Shown piece after piece: positions 33,644-40,509 of a DNA stretch of 40,509 nucleotides; positions within the stretch are counted from its first letter, which is position 1, and each line of letters opens with the position of its first letter. Below the pieces are notes generated by a model. The model ran no database searches. It was not told where the DNA came from and worked only from the letters and a program-made list of their open reading frames with translations. This stretch comes from Actinomycetes bacterium. Its GTDB lineage: Bacteria > Actinomycetota > Actinomycetes > Nanopelagicales > Nanopelagicaceae. Location of the stretch: positions 1 to 40,509 of the forward strand of contig JAHEXJ010000010.1 in the NCBI GenBank assembly GCA_023252155.1. The letters are read 5' to 3'. The position numbers and the translations under genes are program-made.

Positions 33644-34294
33644 GTGATAATTCCGACGCGGATTTGGGAATATGTATTTGCGTCGTTCGTAATCATCATT
33701 GCGCCGGGCCCAAGTGTTCTCTTTGTCATTGCCAGGGCAATTGCTTGGGGTAGAAAGACGGCTGTCTTCTCTGTTATTGGAAATGTTGGTGGCTCATTCA
33801 TTTTATCGGTTCTGGTAGCACTCGGACTTGGTCCGATCCTGCAGCACTCGAGCATCGCGTATTCACTTGTGCAATGGGCCGGAGGTGCCTATCTCATCTA
33901 CTTGGGAATAGATGCACTTAAGCATCGCAAGGTTCATGCAGCAGATATGAAAATCAGGAGTGGGATCGCGCCTACTGCATTGCGCTCCATGCGCGATGGT
34001 TTCTGGGTTGGGATACTCAACCCAAAGACTCTGGTCTTCTACGCAGCAGTTCTCCCTCAATTTATCGATCGCCAAAGAGGAGGCGTAACTTTTCAGTTGC
34101 TTCTTCTTGGAACTATCTTCGCCGCAATGGCGCTAGTGTCAGACGGAACATGGGGACTATTGGCGGGGAGCGCTCGTGAATGGCTAGCTACCGATCCGCT
34201 TCGATTAATCAGACTTCGAACGGTTGGCGGAGTTGTCATGGTGGCCCTGGGCATCTTCGTGGTTGCATCGGCGGTTCGACATGCCCTTTCTTAA
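33644..34294 (+). CDS. LysE/RhtB-family exporter
   Basis: This 216-aa membrane protein exports amino acids or similar small molecules. It shows the family's N-terminal IIAPGPSVLFVIARAIAWGRK, where the PGP motif is invariant, and GFWVGILNPKTLVFYAAVLPQF with the NPK motif. The GTG start has AGGA 7 bases upstream. Substrate is unknown (lysine, threonine, homoserine and others are possible). The downstream MFS gene overlaps its end by up to 14 bases. Confidence 0.9.
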   Translation: MIIPTRIWEYVFASFVIIIAPGPSVLFVIARAIAWGRKTAVFSVIGNVGGSFILSVLVALGLGPILQHSSIAYSLVQWAGGAYLIYLGIDALKHRKVHAADMKIRSGIAPTALRSMRDGFWVGILNPKTLVFYAAVLPQFIDRQRGGVTFQLLLLGTIFAAMALVSDGTWGLLAGSAREWLATDPLRLIRLRTVGGVVMVALGIFVVASAVRHALS

Positions 34295-35546
34295 TGCCCT
34301 ATCCGAGGATGAAACTTTGAAAAACACATCAGTTGAAAAACACATCGTCAAAGTCCTTACCTCTGCGCAAATTCTCAACGGAGTCGGGGTAGCAGGAACA
34401 GTTGCTGCAGGTTCGCTCCTCGTCTCCTCGATATCCAAATCTGAATCACTGGCGGGGCTCGCTCAAACGAGCGCCGTGCTTGGCGCGGCAGCCATGGCTC
34501 TGCCTCTGTCTCGCCTGACTCTTCGCGGAGGCAGGAGATTGGCCTTATCGGTTGGATATGCGATTGGAGTAGTCGGTGCACTTCTCGCAATCATCGGTGG
34601 CGCAACGAAAATCCTTGAACTAATGCTCCTTGGAACATTTCTCGTTGGTGCCGCATCTGCAGCGGGATATCAAGCCCGCTTTGCCGCTGTAGATCTATCA
34701 ACCGATGAGTCACGTTCCAGGCAACTTTCAATAGTTGTCTGGGGCTCGACAATTGGAGCAGTGGCAGGACCCAATCTCATGCAGCCTTCTGGGAACTTCG
34801 CCCAGTTATTAGGGCTGCCGAGGTTAGTGGGGCCATACATCCTGGCGATCATTTCGCTTACTCTGGCCACTGCTGTTATCGCCTTCTATTTAAAACCGGA
34901 CCCCTTTCTCACTGCCATAACACTCCTACCGCCGAATTCATTGACTGATGCAAAGCCTTCTACTCGTTCAACGTTGAAACTAATCTCAAAAACTCCATCG
35001 GCACTCTTTGCAATAGTTTCGATAGCGGTGGGACATGTAGTGATGGTCTCCGTTATGGTGATGACACCCGTTCACATGGCCCACGTGGACGTGACGCTCA
35101 CAATCATTGGGATAGTGATCAGCGTCCACGTCGCAGGAATGTATGCATTTTCTCCGTTGGTCGGCTATCTCAGCGACACTTTGGGACGCAAACGCGTTAT
35201 ACAAATTGGGTTGGCGATTCTCCTTTCAGCCGCGCTGATAGCAGGACGATCTCCTGGCAATCATGCTTTCACTCTAGGAATCGGATTGTTTCTGCTGGGT
35301 CTGGGGTGGTCATGCACATTAATCGCCGGATCTGCCTTGTTATCCGAATCCGTAAGCGAAGAACTCCTTCCTTCGACTCAAGGCGCGTCTGATCTCATCA
35401 TGAACCTCACGGGCGCGGCCGGTGGTGCCTTAGCAGGGGTGATCATCGCGACAATGAGCTACGGATGGCTCTGCGCAATTGCCTCGATTCCAGTAATTGC
35501 TCTTGGAATCTGGTCGCTGCGCGCGAAAACAAGTCAACACGGCTAG
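34281..35546 (+). CDS. MFS transporter
   Basis: This 12-span major facilitator protein (421 aa from ATG 34281) contains GYLSDTLGRKRVIQIG, the canonical MFS loop motif, in its second half. The start is uncertain: ATG 34281 overlaps the exporter gene, while TTG 34317 has GAGGA 8 bases ahead and would give a product starting MKNTSVEKH. An upstream start at 34224 is deep inside the exporter gene and is rejected. Substrate cannot be told. Confidence 0.8.
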   Translation: MPFLNALSEDETLKNTSVEKHIVKVLTSAQILNGVGVAGTVAAGSLLVSSISKSESLAGLAQTSAVLGAAAMALPLSRLTLRGGRRLALSVGYAIGVVGALLAIIGGATKILELMLLGTFLVGAASAAGYQARFAAVDLSTDESRSRQLSIVVWGSTIGAVAGPNLMQPSGNFAQLLGLPRLVGPYILAIISLTLATAVIAFYLKPDPFLTAITLLPPNSLTDAKPSTRSTLKLISKTPSALFAIVSIAVGHVVMVSVMVMTPVHMAHVDVTLTIIGIVISVHVAGMYAFSPLVGYLSDTLGRKRVIQIGLAILLSAALIAGRSPGNHAFTLGIGLFLLGLGWSCTLIAGSALLSESVSEELLPSTQGASDLIMNLTGAAGGALAGVIIATMSYGWLCAIASIPVIALGIWSLRAKTSQHG

Positions 35547-35595
35547 CGATCACCAATTAACCTCAATTGTCACCACGATTAGGCACAATTGGATT

Positions 35596-36276
35596 ATGAA
35601 GAAGCCATCAGTTCCCGCACGTGAAAACATCTCGCCTTCGGACCTCACCTTCGGGCTATCCACGTGCAAGCGCTGCCTATGGATTAAGTATTGGCACAAA
35701 GTCACGATGCCTGGTGCTTTTCCGCTGGTTGGCACATTTTCCTCTCTGCAGGAGAAGGCCTTCCGTGGCGTTTCAACGCAAGACATTGACCCCTCGCTTC
35801 GCCCGGGTCGAGTTACCAAACTTGCTGAATGGGTGAAGAGCAAACCCCTTGTCATAAACGGAGAAGAATCTAGGTGGCGCATTCTTGGCAAATACGACCT
35901 TGTCGCCGAGAATGAAGATGGCACCGTTGCACTGATCGATTGCAAGGTCTCCGACAGCGCGCGTGACTCGGGAGAGTTCTACTCCCCCCAACTTGAGGCT
36001 TACGCCTACGCAATGGAGATACCGGCAGCAGGAAAGGCATTACAGGTTGCGACCATGGGACTTCTAGTTTGGAATCCGAATAAAGTTGTGGGGACAAGTG
36101 CCCTTGATTATGCGTTCGGCGTTTCTCAAAAATACGTGCCGGTCCCCCGCGACCACGAAAAGTTCTTACATGTGATCGGAGACTTCATCAACGTCCTTGA
36201 AGGCCCACTTCCTCTTCCGGGTCCAACATGCACCACGTGTAATTATCTTGTCGAACGCCTAGCCCTTGAGGACTAA
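35596..36276 (+). CDS. PD-(D/E)XK (RecB/Cas4-like) nuclease with four Cys
   Basis: This 226-aa protein shows the nuclease core: GKYDLVAE with D101, ALIDCKV with D115 and K117, and a QLEAYAYAME helix with the RecB-family Gln. C24 and C27 near the start and C212 and C215 near the end could clamp an Fe-S cluster or zinc, as in Cas4 and AddB nucleases, although Cas4 uses one N-terminal and three C-terminal Cys. No cas genes are present. A DNA repair role is plausible. The ATG is chosen because upstream sequence lies in the MFS gene. The gene stands 49 bases after the MFS stop. Confidence 0.75.
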   Translation: MKKPSVPARENISPSDLTFGLSTCKRCLWIKYWHKVTMPGAFPLVGTFSSLQEKAFRGVSTQDIDPSLRPGRVTKLAEWVKSKPLVINGEESRWRILGKYDLVAENEDGTVALIDCKVSDSARDSGEFYSPQLEAYAYAMEIPAAGKALQVATMGLLVWNPNKVVGTSALDYAFGVSQKYVPVPRDHEKFLHVIGDFINVLEGPLPLPGPTCTTCNYLVERLALED

Positions 36277-36282
36277 GGATTC

Positions 36283-36966
36283 TTAGTCGCCTTCGTCCAT
36301 CTCGGCTTTGCGCCGAGTTGCAAAAATATCTACGTATTCTTGGCCCGAAAGCGCCTGAATTTTCCTCATCAAATCATCGGTCAGATCTCGGAGCAACTGC
36401 AGATTTGTCGAATCGCCCTTGAGGTAGATCGGTTCACCAAAAATCATCTTCACCCGCATGATCTTTGGAATCAGTTTTCCAGACGGCTGAATCTTGTCGG
36501 TATCAAACATGGCAATCGGAATGATTGGGGCACCGGATTCGAGTGCGAGGCGGACAAGCCCAGTCCGACCCTTGTACAGACGCCCATCGGGCGAGCGCGT
36601 GCCCTCCGGGTAGATGCCTAAGGCGTTGCCATCGGATAAGACTTTCAGCCCCGTGATCAAAGCTGCCTCGCTCCTTCGTCCTCCCGAGCGATCGACGGGA
36701 ACCTGGCCTAGGGCAAGAAAGGTCAATTTCTTCAGCAAACCTTTTGGACCAGGGGAAGTGAAGTACTCGCTCTTCGCCAAGAACGTAACTTTTCGCGGGA
36801 CGACAAGAGGCATAAAGACTGAATCGCTGAAAGAGAGGTGGTTCGATGCCAAGATGACTGGTCCTGTTACGGGTACGTTTCGAAGTCCGCGCACCTTGGG
36901 TCGAAAAAGGATCATCAAAAACGGAGTCAAAAATGCGCGAAGGAGACCATAGGGCAGATTCACCAT
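36283..36966 (-). CDS. 1-acyl-sn-glycerol-3-phosphate acyltransferase (PlsC family)
   Basis: This 227-aa membrane-associated enzyme transfers an acyl chain to lysophosphatidate or a similar acceptor. The catalytic pair H43-x4-D48 lies in SNHLSFSD, and the acceptor-binding motif YPEGTRSPDG spans 119-128. Its start, ATG 36966, is preceded by GAGGAG; an upstream start at 37014 is less likely. It converges on the nuclease gene, with 6 bases between stops. Actinobacteria often have several paralogues, so the exact substrate is uncertain. Confidence 0.9.
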   Translation of the reverse strand: MVNLPYGLLRAFLTPFLMILFRPKVRGLRNVPVTGPVILASNHLSFSDSVFMPLVVPRKVTFLAKSEYFTSPGPKGLLKKLTFLALGQVPVDRSGGRRSEAALITGLKVLSDGNALGIYPEGTRSPDGRLYKGRTGLVRLALESGAPIIPIAMFDTDKIQPSGKLIPKIMRVKMIFGEPIYLKGDSTNLQLLRDLTDDLMRKIQALSGQEYVDIFATRRKAEMDEGD

Positions 36967-37066
36967 TGCGCTCCTCGATCTACTCACGGTCAGGGCCACA
37001 CCAGATGCCCTCATGTCTCAGTGGACCAATTTAGTGGGTCTTGACCCTCTATGACACTATGGGAAA

Positions 37067-38041
37067 GTGACGGAGAACCCAATCTCGCAGGGTTTGGAGT
37101 TGATTGCGGGAGACATCGGCGTCCTCATCCTCCACGAGGCGACAACTTCAACCGATTTGGCAACTACGTGGGCACATTCCCTGCACGATTCGGGGTTGAC
37201 GGTCCGCCTGCCTCAACTTTCGATGAATCCTGTTTCCTGGCAGGAAACCAATTCTGACGATCTTCAAGAATGGCTCACTACCGCAGAGCAGTCATTGGCA
37301 TTTTTAAAGAACCGCTGCAGCGCCGTATTCATTATTGGCATATCCATGGCGAGCACAGTTGTCCTGCGCCTGGCAGAACTACTGGGCGAAGAAATTGATG
37401 GCGTCATTCTTCTTGAACCCTCGTTACCAAAAAACAGATTCGCACTACGTAAAGCATGGAGAGTTATCAACGAAGAGCTTTACTTGGTCGAGCAACCGCT
37501 CATAATGCTTTACTCCGATCAACCAACAGATGAATATTCCGAAAATGCCCTTCACATTTCAAGTGCGGTGACTTCTCCATTCGTCCGAGAAATCGTCTTG
37601 CAAAATTCTTTCGGCGACCTCCCCATCATCCTCGAGGAATCCTCAGCGTTCATCAACGAAGTTGCCAATGGATTTTGGCTGACGGATATGGCAACAAAGG
37701 ACGAGGATCTCATCGATGCCGAATTCGAATCAATTATTGCCGGGCTCTCTCTTGACGAATCCCAACCCACCAATTTTCTAGACGAATTAGAACGACCAGA
37801 TCCGGAAGATCATTTTCAAGAGCCAGATCCGGTTCTCGAGCCGATCCGCGATCGGACGAAAAGAAATTCCCTATTGGCAATGCTGCTTGGTCCCATATAC
37901 GCCATCACTGCTGCAATCATCGGCTTTAATCCCTTTGGAATTGAACCTTGGCCAGGTGTGCTCGTCTTCATCGGCGGACTCGCATCATTTCTATTTCATC
38001 TCCGCGATGGTTACGAAGATGACGATGGCGCCATCCTTTAG
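37067..38041 (+). CDS. Alpha/beta-hydrolase-like protein with C-terminal membrane domain
   Basis: The first ~215 residues of this 324-aa protein resemble a small alpha/beta hydrolase: GVLILHEATTSTD near the start and the nucleophile elbow IIGISMAST, with Ser in G-x-S-x-A context. An acidic linker (about 215-265, rich in D, E and P) leads to two hydrophobic segments, GPIYAITAAIIGFNPFGI and WPGVLVFIGGLASFLFHL, and an acidic tail. The catalytic Asp and His cannot be assigned confidently, so enzyme activity is uncertain. GTG start. Its divergent neighbour is plsC. Confidence 0.65.
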   Translation: MTENPISQGLELIAGDIGVLILHEATTSTDLATTWAHSLHDSGLTVRLPQLSMNPVSWQETNSDDLQEWLTTAEQSLAFLKNRCSAVFIIGISMASTVVLRLAELLGEEIDGVILLEPSLPKNRFALRKAWRVINEELYLVEQPLIMLYSDQPTDEYSENALHISSAVTSPFVREIVLQNSFGDLPIILEESSAFINEVANGFWLTDMATKDEDLIDAEFESIIAGLSLDESQPTNFLDELERPDPEDHFQEPDPVLEPIRDRTKRNSLLAMLLGPIYAITAAIIGFNPFGIEPWPGVLVFIGGLASFLFHLRDGYEDDDGAIL

Positions 38042-38077
38042 TTAGGCAATGCAAGAATCAACCAAGGAGTACGTGAC

Positions 38078-39061
38078 ATGAAAGATGCGTTTCGATGGGG
38101 AATCATCGGTACCGGTGGAATCGCTATTGCCTTCGCCACGGATTTACAGAGATTGAAAGACCACAAAGTTGCGGCCGTGGGTTCGCGCTCTGCCCAAAAG
38201 GGAAATGCATTTGCAGCGAAATTCCAAGATTGCAAGGCTTACGGTAGTTACGAAGAGTTGGTGGCCGATCCAAATATCGATGGCGTTTATGTTGCAACTC
38301 CCCATACATCGCACGTAGCAAACACACTTCTTGCCGTTCGTTCAGGCAAACCGGTGCTTTGCGAGAAGCCATTCGCGGTTAACTCGGCTGAAGCAAAGCT
38401 CATGATCGATGCCGCGCGCGAAATGAATGTCGCCTTGATGGAGGCAATGTGGACTCGGTTTCTCCCTCACATCAAGAAGACAAGAGACCTTCTCAGTAGC
38501 GGCGTTCTTGGCGAAATCATCTCCGTTGAAGCCGACCACGGCCAAAGGCTCGCACCACTCCAAATTCCCAGGTTGATGCTCCCTGAATTGGCAGGAGGTG
38601 CACTACTTGACCTCGGGATCTACCCAATTTCCTTCGCGCACATGGTTCTAGGGGTTCCAGAAAAAATCACTGCATCGTCCACTTTCACTGCTGAAGGAGT
38701 CGACGCCCAAACATCAGCGATTTTTAACTACGCGTCAGGCGCGCAAGCAATATTGACCGCAAACATGATCACGAGTACCCCCTGCCGCGCCGTTATTAGC
38801 GGAACTCTAGGACGGCTAGAAATCGACTCTGTCTTTTATAGACCGACTCCGATGCGGTTGGTACTCAATGACGGCACAATTACTGATTACCCAAATGGCT
38901 ACGAAGGCCTTGGTCATCGTGAGGAAGCAATTGAATTCGCCCAACTCGTGCGATCATCGAAAATGGAATCCTCAATTCTGACCTTGAACCAGACTTACGA
39001 AATTATGCAATCCCTCGATGAAATTCGAAGTCAGGTAAAACTCTCATACCCTTTTGAATAA
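38078..39061 (+). CDS. Gfo/Idh/MocA-family oxidoreductase
   Basis: This 327-aa NAD(P)-dependent dehydrogenase has the Rossmann motif WGIIGTGGIA (8-17) and the signature CEKPFAVNSAEA. The C-terminal alpha/beta domain shows GALLDLGIYPISFAHMVLG, placing it near dihydrodiol/sugar dehydrogenases. The substrate is probably a sugar or polyol, but is not defined. AAGGAG lies upstream of the ATG. Its stop is immediately adjacent to that of the convergent glucokinase gene, with no terminator between them. Confidence 0.88.
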   Translation: MKDAFRWGIIGTGGIAIAFATDLQRLKDHKVAAVGSRSAQKGNAFAAKFQDCKAYGSYEELVADPNIDGVYVATPHTSHVANTLLAVRSGKPVLCEKPFAVNSAEAKLMIDAAREMNVALMEAMWTRFLPHIKKTRDLLSSGVLGEIISVEADHGQRLAPLQIPRLMLPELAGGALLDLGIYPISFAHMVLGVPEKITASSTFTAEGVDAQTSAIFNYASGAQAILTANMITSTPCRAVISGTLGRLEIDSVFYRPTPMRLVLNDGTITDYPNGYEGLGHREEAIEFAQLVRSSKMESSILTLNQTYEIMQSLDEIRSQVKLSYPFE

Positions 39062-40006
39062 CTAGGCGCGGGCCAAATCCGCCGCACCAACAAGGCCTGC
39101 TTCATTTCCCAATTCGGCGGCAATAATACGTGGCGAAGGATGCTTGCCAGCAAAGGGCATATACCGTTCGACCGCTGCTCGAGTTGGGGCTAGCAATATC
39201 TCTCCGGCATCGATTACTCCTCCGCCGATTACCACACATGCAGGATCAAGCACGACCGATAAGGATGCAATACCTGCTCCTAGCCATTGCGCAGTCGTAT
39301 TGAAGGCAGCAAGTGCAACGGCATCTCCATGGCGTGCTGCATCGGTGATGTGTTTTCCTGTTAATCCGCCGACGGTGCCGTCGCCGAGTGCAAGAAGATT
39401 GCGAGCGACTTCTGGGGAGGCATTAATTGCCTCTCGTGCATGTCGAAGCAGAGCGTTACCCGAGGCATATTGTTCGAAACATCCCCGCCCTCCACATCCG
39501 CATAAATGTCCGTCTGGAACTACCCTCATGTGGCCAAACTCGGCGGCCACACCAAAGGCTCCACGGTACAACTGGCCGTTAACAACCATGCCGCCGCCGA
39601 TACCTGTGCCTATCGTCAACATCATCAAGTGGTCTTCATTTAATCCGGCTCCAAATCGAGCTTCACCCCAAGCCGCGGCATTTGCGTCATTTTCAATGAC
39701 AAGAGGTAGTCCGATGAGAGCGCTGAGTTCTTTGTCTAGATTGACGCCATTCCATCCGGCGATATTGGGAGTAGCGAGCATCGTCTTTCTGTCAAAAGAA
39801 ACCAAACCGGCAGCTGATATTCCAACGCACGAAACGTCGTAATCCTTCATGAGTTCTAATGCAACATCCGCAATCGCTTGAGTAAGAGCAGAACCACCCT
39901 GACGTGGGGTATCGCGACGGGCATGCGCCAAAACGGTCCCGTGCTCATTGACTACGCCACCAAGTACTTTGGTGCCGCCGACGTCGACACCGATAGAAAA
40001 CGCCAT
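39062..40006 (-). CDS. glkA: ROK-family glucokinase
   Basis: This 314-aa enzyme phosphorylates glucose with ATP. DVGGTKVLGG is the phosphate-binding loop, NDANAAAWGE contains the catalytic Asp, and GTGIGGGMVV is the second nucleotide motif. EFGHMRV followed by CGCGGRGCFEQYASG forms the zinc-binding ROK signature. The length fits actinobacterial glucokinases. It lies directly after the SRPBCC gene. Glucose from the glucan operon at the window start is a likely source of substrate; this link is inference. Confidence 0.92.
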   Translation of the reverse strand: MAFSIGVDVGGTKVLGGVVNEHGTVLAHARRDTPRQGGSALTQAIADVALELMKDYDVSCVGISAAGLVSFDRKTMLATPNIAGWNGVNLDKELSALIGLPLVIENDANAAAWGEARFGAGLNEDHLMMLTIGTGIGGGMVVNGQLYRGAFGVAAEFGHMRVVPDGHLCGCGGRGCFEQYASGNALLRHAREAINASPEVARNLLALGDGTVGGLTGKHITDAARHGDAVALAAFNTTAQWLGAGIASLSVVLDPACVVIGGGVIDAGEILLAPTRAAVERYMPFAGKHPSPRIIAAELGNEAGLVGAADLARA

Positions 40007-40444
40007 CTATTTCTCCGCAAATGTCTTGAGTTGCGAAAGGGCCATTTCAATTGTCGCCTTTTCGGCGTTCTTACGCATAATCGATGGAATGGGCATAGAA
40101 AGGTCTACATGTAATTCATAAGTCACATCCGTCGTATCTTCATCCTGGGCCGAAATTAGGTAGGCCCCGTCCATCGCGGTCAAAAGGTCAGCATCCGTGA
40201 GAGAAAAATTCAAGCGTCCTGGCGCCTGACTCCAGTCATAGGCAAGGCTGACCCGGTCCTTCATCATTCCGGCATCAATTGAAAGAGTGGCAGCAACTGG
40301 GCGACCCTTGTCGTCCGTCGCCGTGACATTGACCGATTTAATGGCACTCGACCAAGTGGGGTACTGGGCGATATCAAAAAGGGCGGACTCCACTTTTGCA
40401 AGCGGTGCCTCGATGGAAATCTTTCCGGTGCTGAAATCGGCCAT
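40007..40444 (-). CDS. SRPBCC-family (START-like) protein
   Basis: This 145-aa protein has the helix-grip pattern of polyketide cyclase/START-like proteins: EAPLAKVESALFDIAQYPTWSSAIKSVNV near the start and a C-terminal amphipathic helix IMRKNAEKATIEMALSQLKTFAE. Such proteins bind lipids or other hydrophobic ligands; no ligand is implied here. Its stop adjoins the glucokinase start, so the genes are coupled. Confidence 0.85.
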   Translation of the reverse strand: MADFSTGKISIEAPLAKVESALFDIAQYPTWSSAIKSVNVTATDDKGRPVAATLSIDAGMMKDRVSLAYDWSQAPGRLNFSLTDADLLTAMDGAYLISAQDEDTTDVTYELHVDLSMPIPSIMRKNAEKATIEMALSQLKTFAEK

Positions 40445-40501
40445 GTCCGTAGGTTACCCCCTCCCTTTACTGTTCTTCTCGCGCTAGCGTTGGAGGCATG
40501 A

Positions 40502-40509
40502 ATGAAAAG
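40502..40509 (+). CDS. Possible 5' end of a gene cut by the window edge
   Basis: GGAGG (40492-40496) is followed 5 bases later by ATG at 40502, an ideal ribosome-site spacing, and the frame runs out of the window. An ATG at 40498 is in a different frame and too close to GGAGG. Only a few codons are visible, so the product is unknown. Confidence 0.4.

Noticed and set aside
35596-36276. Cas4 of a CRISPR system
   Set aside because: No CRISPR repeats or other cas genes were found, and the Cys arrangement differs from Cas4.

Overview
The window looks like a chromosomal segment of an actinobacterium of roughly balanced base composition. The main clues are a padR-ino1 pair (same arrangement as Rv0047c-Rv0046c in Mycobacterium tuberculosis), a CUT1 sugar ABC operon without its own ATPase, a CxCGxxGC-type ROK glucokinase next to SRPBCC and PlsC genes, promoters that place transcription starts at or beside start codons, and a hydrogenase-like operon resembling Rv0082-Rv0087. 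A planktonic or freshwater lineage is possible but is only inference. No rRNA, tRNA, CRISPR array, insertion sequence or phage gene was seen.

Layout. 1-5.9 kb: an alpha-glucan import and breakdown operon (binding protein, two permeases, a GH15 enzyme and a GH66 enzyme), best read as uptake and cytoplasmic cleavage of isomalto-oligosaccharides or dextran fragments. 6.3-8.5 kb: an OafA-type acyltransferase. 8.5-14.3 kb: a membrane electron-transfer group. It has a 54-aa membrane peptide, a split b6-type diheme cytochrome b, a Cys-free partner with a large extracytoplasmic insert, a multi-[4Fe-4S] GltD/AegA-like flavoprotein, a NapH/NosR-like Fe-S membrane protein, and a divergent Rrf2 regulator with three Cys. 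14.3-18.9 kb: SDR-DUF2867 protein, MFS protein, NhaA, VOC protein.

18.1-29.1 kb: one long minus-strand run. An enoyl-CoA hydratase and an SDR are followed by six subunits of a group-4 hydrogenase-related membrane complex (HyfB, C, E, F, G, I), then an NCS1 permease overlapping hyfI by ATGA, then a VOC protein. All four Ni-ligand Cys positions of the large subunit are replaced, while the small subunit keeps its four cluster Cys. This is therefore a non-hydrogenase 'Ehr'-type complex, and its electron-input module is not encoded in the operon.

29.2-40.5 kb: a LuxR-type small regulator, a membrane protein, ino1 and padR with a striking tandem operator, a UraA-like permease, a LysE/RhtB exporter, an MFS protein, a PD-(D/E)XK nuclease with four Cys, PlsC, a hydrolase-like membrane protein, a Gfo/Idh/MocA oxidoreductase, glucokinase and an SRPBCC protein. 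Glucose released by the first operon could be phosphorylated by the glucokinase at the other end.

The two most notable systems are the nickel-less Ehr complex, tied to a nucleobase-type permease, and the Rrf2-linked NapH/GltD/cytochrome b module. Each is incomplete by itself (no input module in one, no Rieske protein in the other), so a functional link between them is an attractive but unproven idea.
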